This document shows, piece after piece, positions 25,386 to 26,175 of a stretch of DNA of 26,175 bases (positions are counted from its first letter, which is position 1; every line of letters begins with the position of its first letter). The DNA comes from an uncultured Pseudoxanthomonas sp. GTDB lineage: Bacteria; Pseudomonadota; Gammaproteobacteria; Xanthomonadales; Xanthomonadaceae. The notes beneath the pieces are model-generated. The model had not been told where the DNA came from, ran no database searches, and saw nothing but the letters and a program-made list of their open reading frames with translations. The stretch covers positions 1-26,175 of the forward strand of contig CAMPIO010000048.1 in the NCBI GenBank assembly GCA_946886405.1, given 5' to 3'. Made by a program: the position numbers and the translations under genes.

Positions 25386-26054
25386 ATGGTTCGCGCACTA
25401 CCCCACGGTTCCGATACCCGTATCGACATCGGCCGCATCGCCGCCATCGCGGCCGCCATCGCCGTCCATGCCGCCGCCCTGCTCATGCTGTTGATGCCGA
25501 TGGCGGCACCGCCGCTTGCAGCACCGCCCAGGGCCAAGGAAGACGTCCGCTGGTATCCGAAGGAAGAGATCAAGCCGGAGCCGGTCGAGGCCGAAATCGT
25601 CAAGCGCGTGACGCCCAAGCCCGTCGAGCCGCGTCCGGTGGTCAAGCCTGTCGAGAACAAGCAGGTCGTCGATGTTCCCGTCATCGTTGACCAAGGCAGT
25701 GAGCGCGCCGTCGATATCGTTGTGCCCGCGACCGAAGGCGGCGATATCGGCGCCTCGTCCCAGGGAACCGGTCCATTGCCCTCCGCCACGCTGGAATACG
25801 TCCGTGCGACGTCGCCACGCTATCCGACCAACGAATTGCGCAATGGCGTCCAGGGTACGGTGATCCTGCGCGTGCTGGTGGACATCGATGGAAAACCCGT
25901 CGACGTGACCATCGAGACCAGCAGCGGCAACCGCAACCTCGACAAGGAGGCGCGACAGCATGTGCTGAAGACCTGGCGCTTCAAGCCCGCCATGCAGAAC
26001 GGTCAAGCCGTGCAGGCATACGGTCTGGTGCCGATCGCATTCAACCTGCAGTGA
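25386..26054 (+). CDS. TonB family energy-transducer-like protein
   Basis: 222 aa. A single N-terminal membrane helix (about residues 16-41, containing the His of the TonB helix at position 28) anchors the protein in the inner membrane. A proline- and charge-rich linker follows (VTPKPVEPRPVVKPVE). The C-terminal TonB domain runs from about residue 135 to 222 (SPRYPTNELRNGVQGTVILRVLVDIDGKPVDV, then LDKEARQHVLKTWRFKPAMQNGQ). TonB domains of this type contact TonB boxes of outer-membrane receptors or, in other proteins, serve stress or export functions. No exbB, exbD or receptor gene is nearby, so its partner proteins lie elsewhere. Xanthomonads usually carry several tonB paralogues, so I give no gene symbol. 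A hairpin terminator follows. Confidence 0.92.
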   Translation: MVRALPHGSDTRIDIGRIAAIAAAIAVHAAALLMLLMPMAAPPLAAPPRAKEDVRWYPKEEIKPEPVEAEIVKRVTPKPVEPRPVVKPVENKQVVDVPVIVDQGSERAVDIVVPATEGGDIGASSQGTGPLPSATLEYVRATSPRYPTNELRNGVQGTVILRVLVDIDGKPVDVTIETSSGNRNLDKEARQHVLKTWRFKPAMQNGQAVQAYGLVPIAFNLQ

Positions 26055-26077
26055 CGTTCACGACGTAGAGGAAACCA

Positions 26078-26106
26078 GAAGCCCGCCCTCCGGCGGGCTT
26101 CGTTTA
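26078..26106 (+). terminator. Terminator of the tonB-like gene
   Basis: GAAGCCCGCC (26078-26087), loop CTCC, GGCGGGCTTC (26092-26101), then GTTTA. A 10-bp perfect stem 23 nt after the stop; the T-run is short. Confidence 0.85.
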
Positions 26107-26108
26107 TC

Positions 26109-26175
26109 CTCTGCAGGAGCGGGGCCAGCCCCCGCAGAACAACCCAACGGGGGCCCACAACGCAAGCGGGGCGGG
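26109..26175. repeat. REP-like repeat, cut by the window edge
   Basis: Starts CTGCAGGAGCGGGGCCAGCC; the stem GCGGGG / CCCCGC with a short loop follows the TAGGAGCGxxxTxAGxCGC wording of REP elements in xanthomonads and pseudomonads. A second C/G-run segment (CGGGGGCCC) follows. Only part is visible and no gene begins in it. Confidence 0.5.

Overview
The window is GC-rich chromosomal DNA with almost no TTA, CTA or TCA codons. Its protein sequences and gene order (dnaE-accA; tilS-xseB-ispA; divergent yjgA/pmbA; maf-rng-yhdP-tldD) point to a gammaproteobacterium of the Xanthomonadaceae/Lysobacterales. Pseudoxanthomonas, Stenotrophomonas or Lysobacter would all fit, but I cannot name the genus from sequence alone. 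I see no rRNA, tRNA, CRISPR array, phage genes or transposase.

Layout. (1) 48-4661, plus strand: dnaE (replicative polymerase alpha subunit) and accA (acetyl-CoA carboxylase carboxyltransferase alpha). A candidate accA promoter has a perfect 16-bp palindrome as its whole spacer. (2) 4675-10963: five genes of mixed orientation between accA and tilS, which lie close together in many relatives. They are a membrane-anchored, apparently catalytically dead GT51-like protein; a large lipoprotein joining a ricin-type lectin domain to a di-heme oxidoreductase domain; a membrane TPR protein; a short S26 signal-peptidase paralogue with Gln at the expected catalytic Lys; and a GAF protein with a decayed GGDEF-like domain. 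This is the most unusual part of the window. (3) 11086-13565, plus strand: tilS, xseB and ispA (tRNA-Ile lysidinylation, exonuclease VII small subunit, farnesyl-PP synthase), closed by a strong bidirectional terminator. (4) 13624-14529, minus strand: two tandem DUF4870 membrane-protein paralogues, each with its own terminator. (5) 14653-18252: pmbA/tldE (minus, TTG start), yjgA/darP (plus) and tldD (minus), so both subunits of the TldD-TldE protease are encoded within 4 kb, with a palindromic dispersed repeat between yjgA and tldD. (6) 18305-24270, minus strand: maf, rng and yhdP, running into tldD as one tight unit in the same order as in E. coli. (7) 24431-26054, plus strand: a periplasmic SIMPL/DUF541 protein and a stand-alone TonB-like protein, each followed by a hairpin terminator. 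A REP-like repeat begins at the right edge.

Most of the window is housekeeping. The points I would check first are three envelope or signalling proteins that keep their fold signatures but lack key catalytic residues, the three-part lectin/di-heme lipoprotein, and a recurring layout (-10-like hexamer, exactly 6 nt, then ATG) at tilS, xseB and maf that predicts leaderless mRNAs. I did not find a clear multi-gene system of a new kind. No stretch longer than about 300 bp lacks a gene; the longest gaps are 9765-10015 and 8213-8453.
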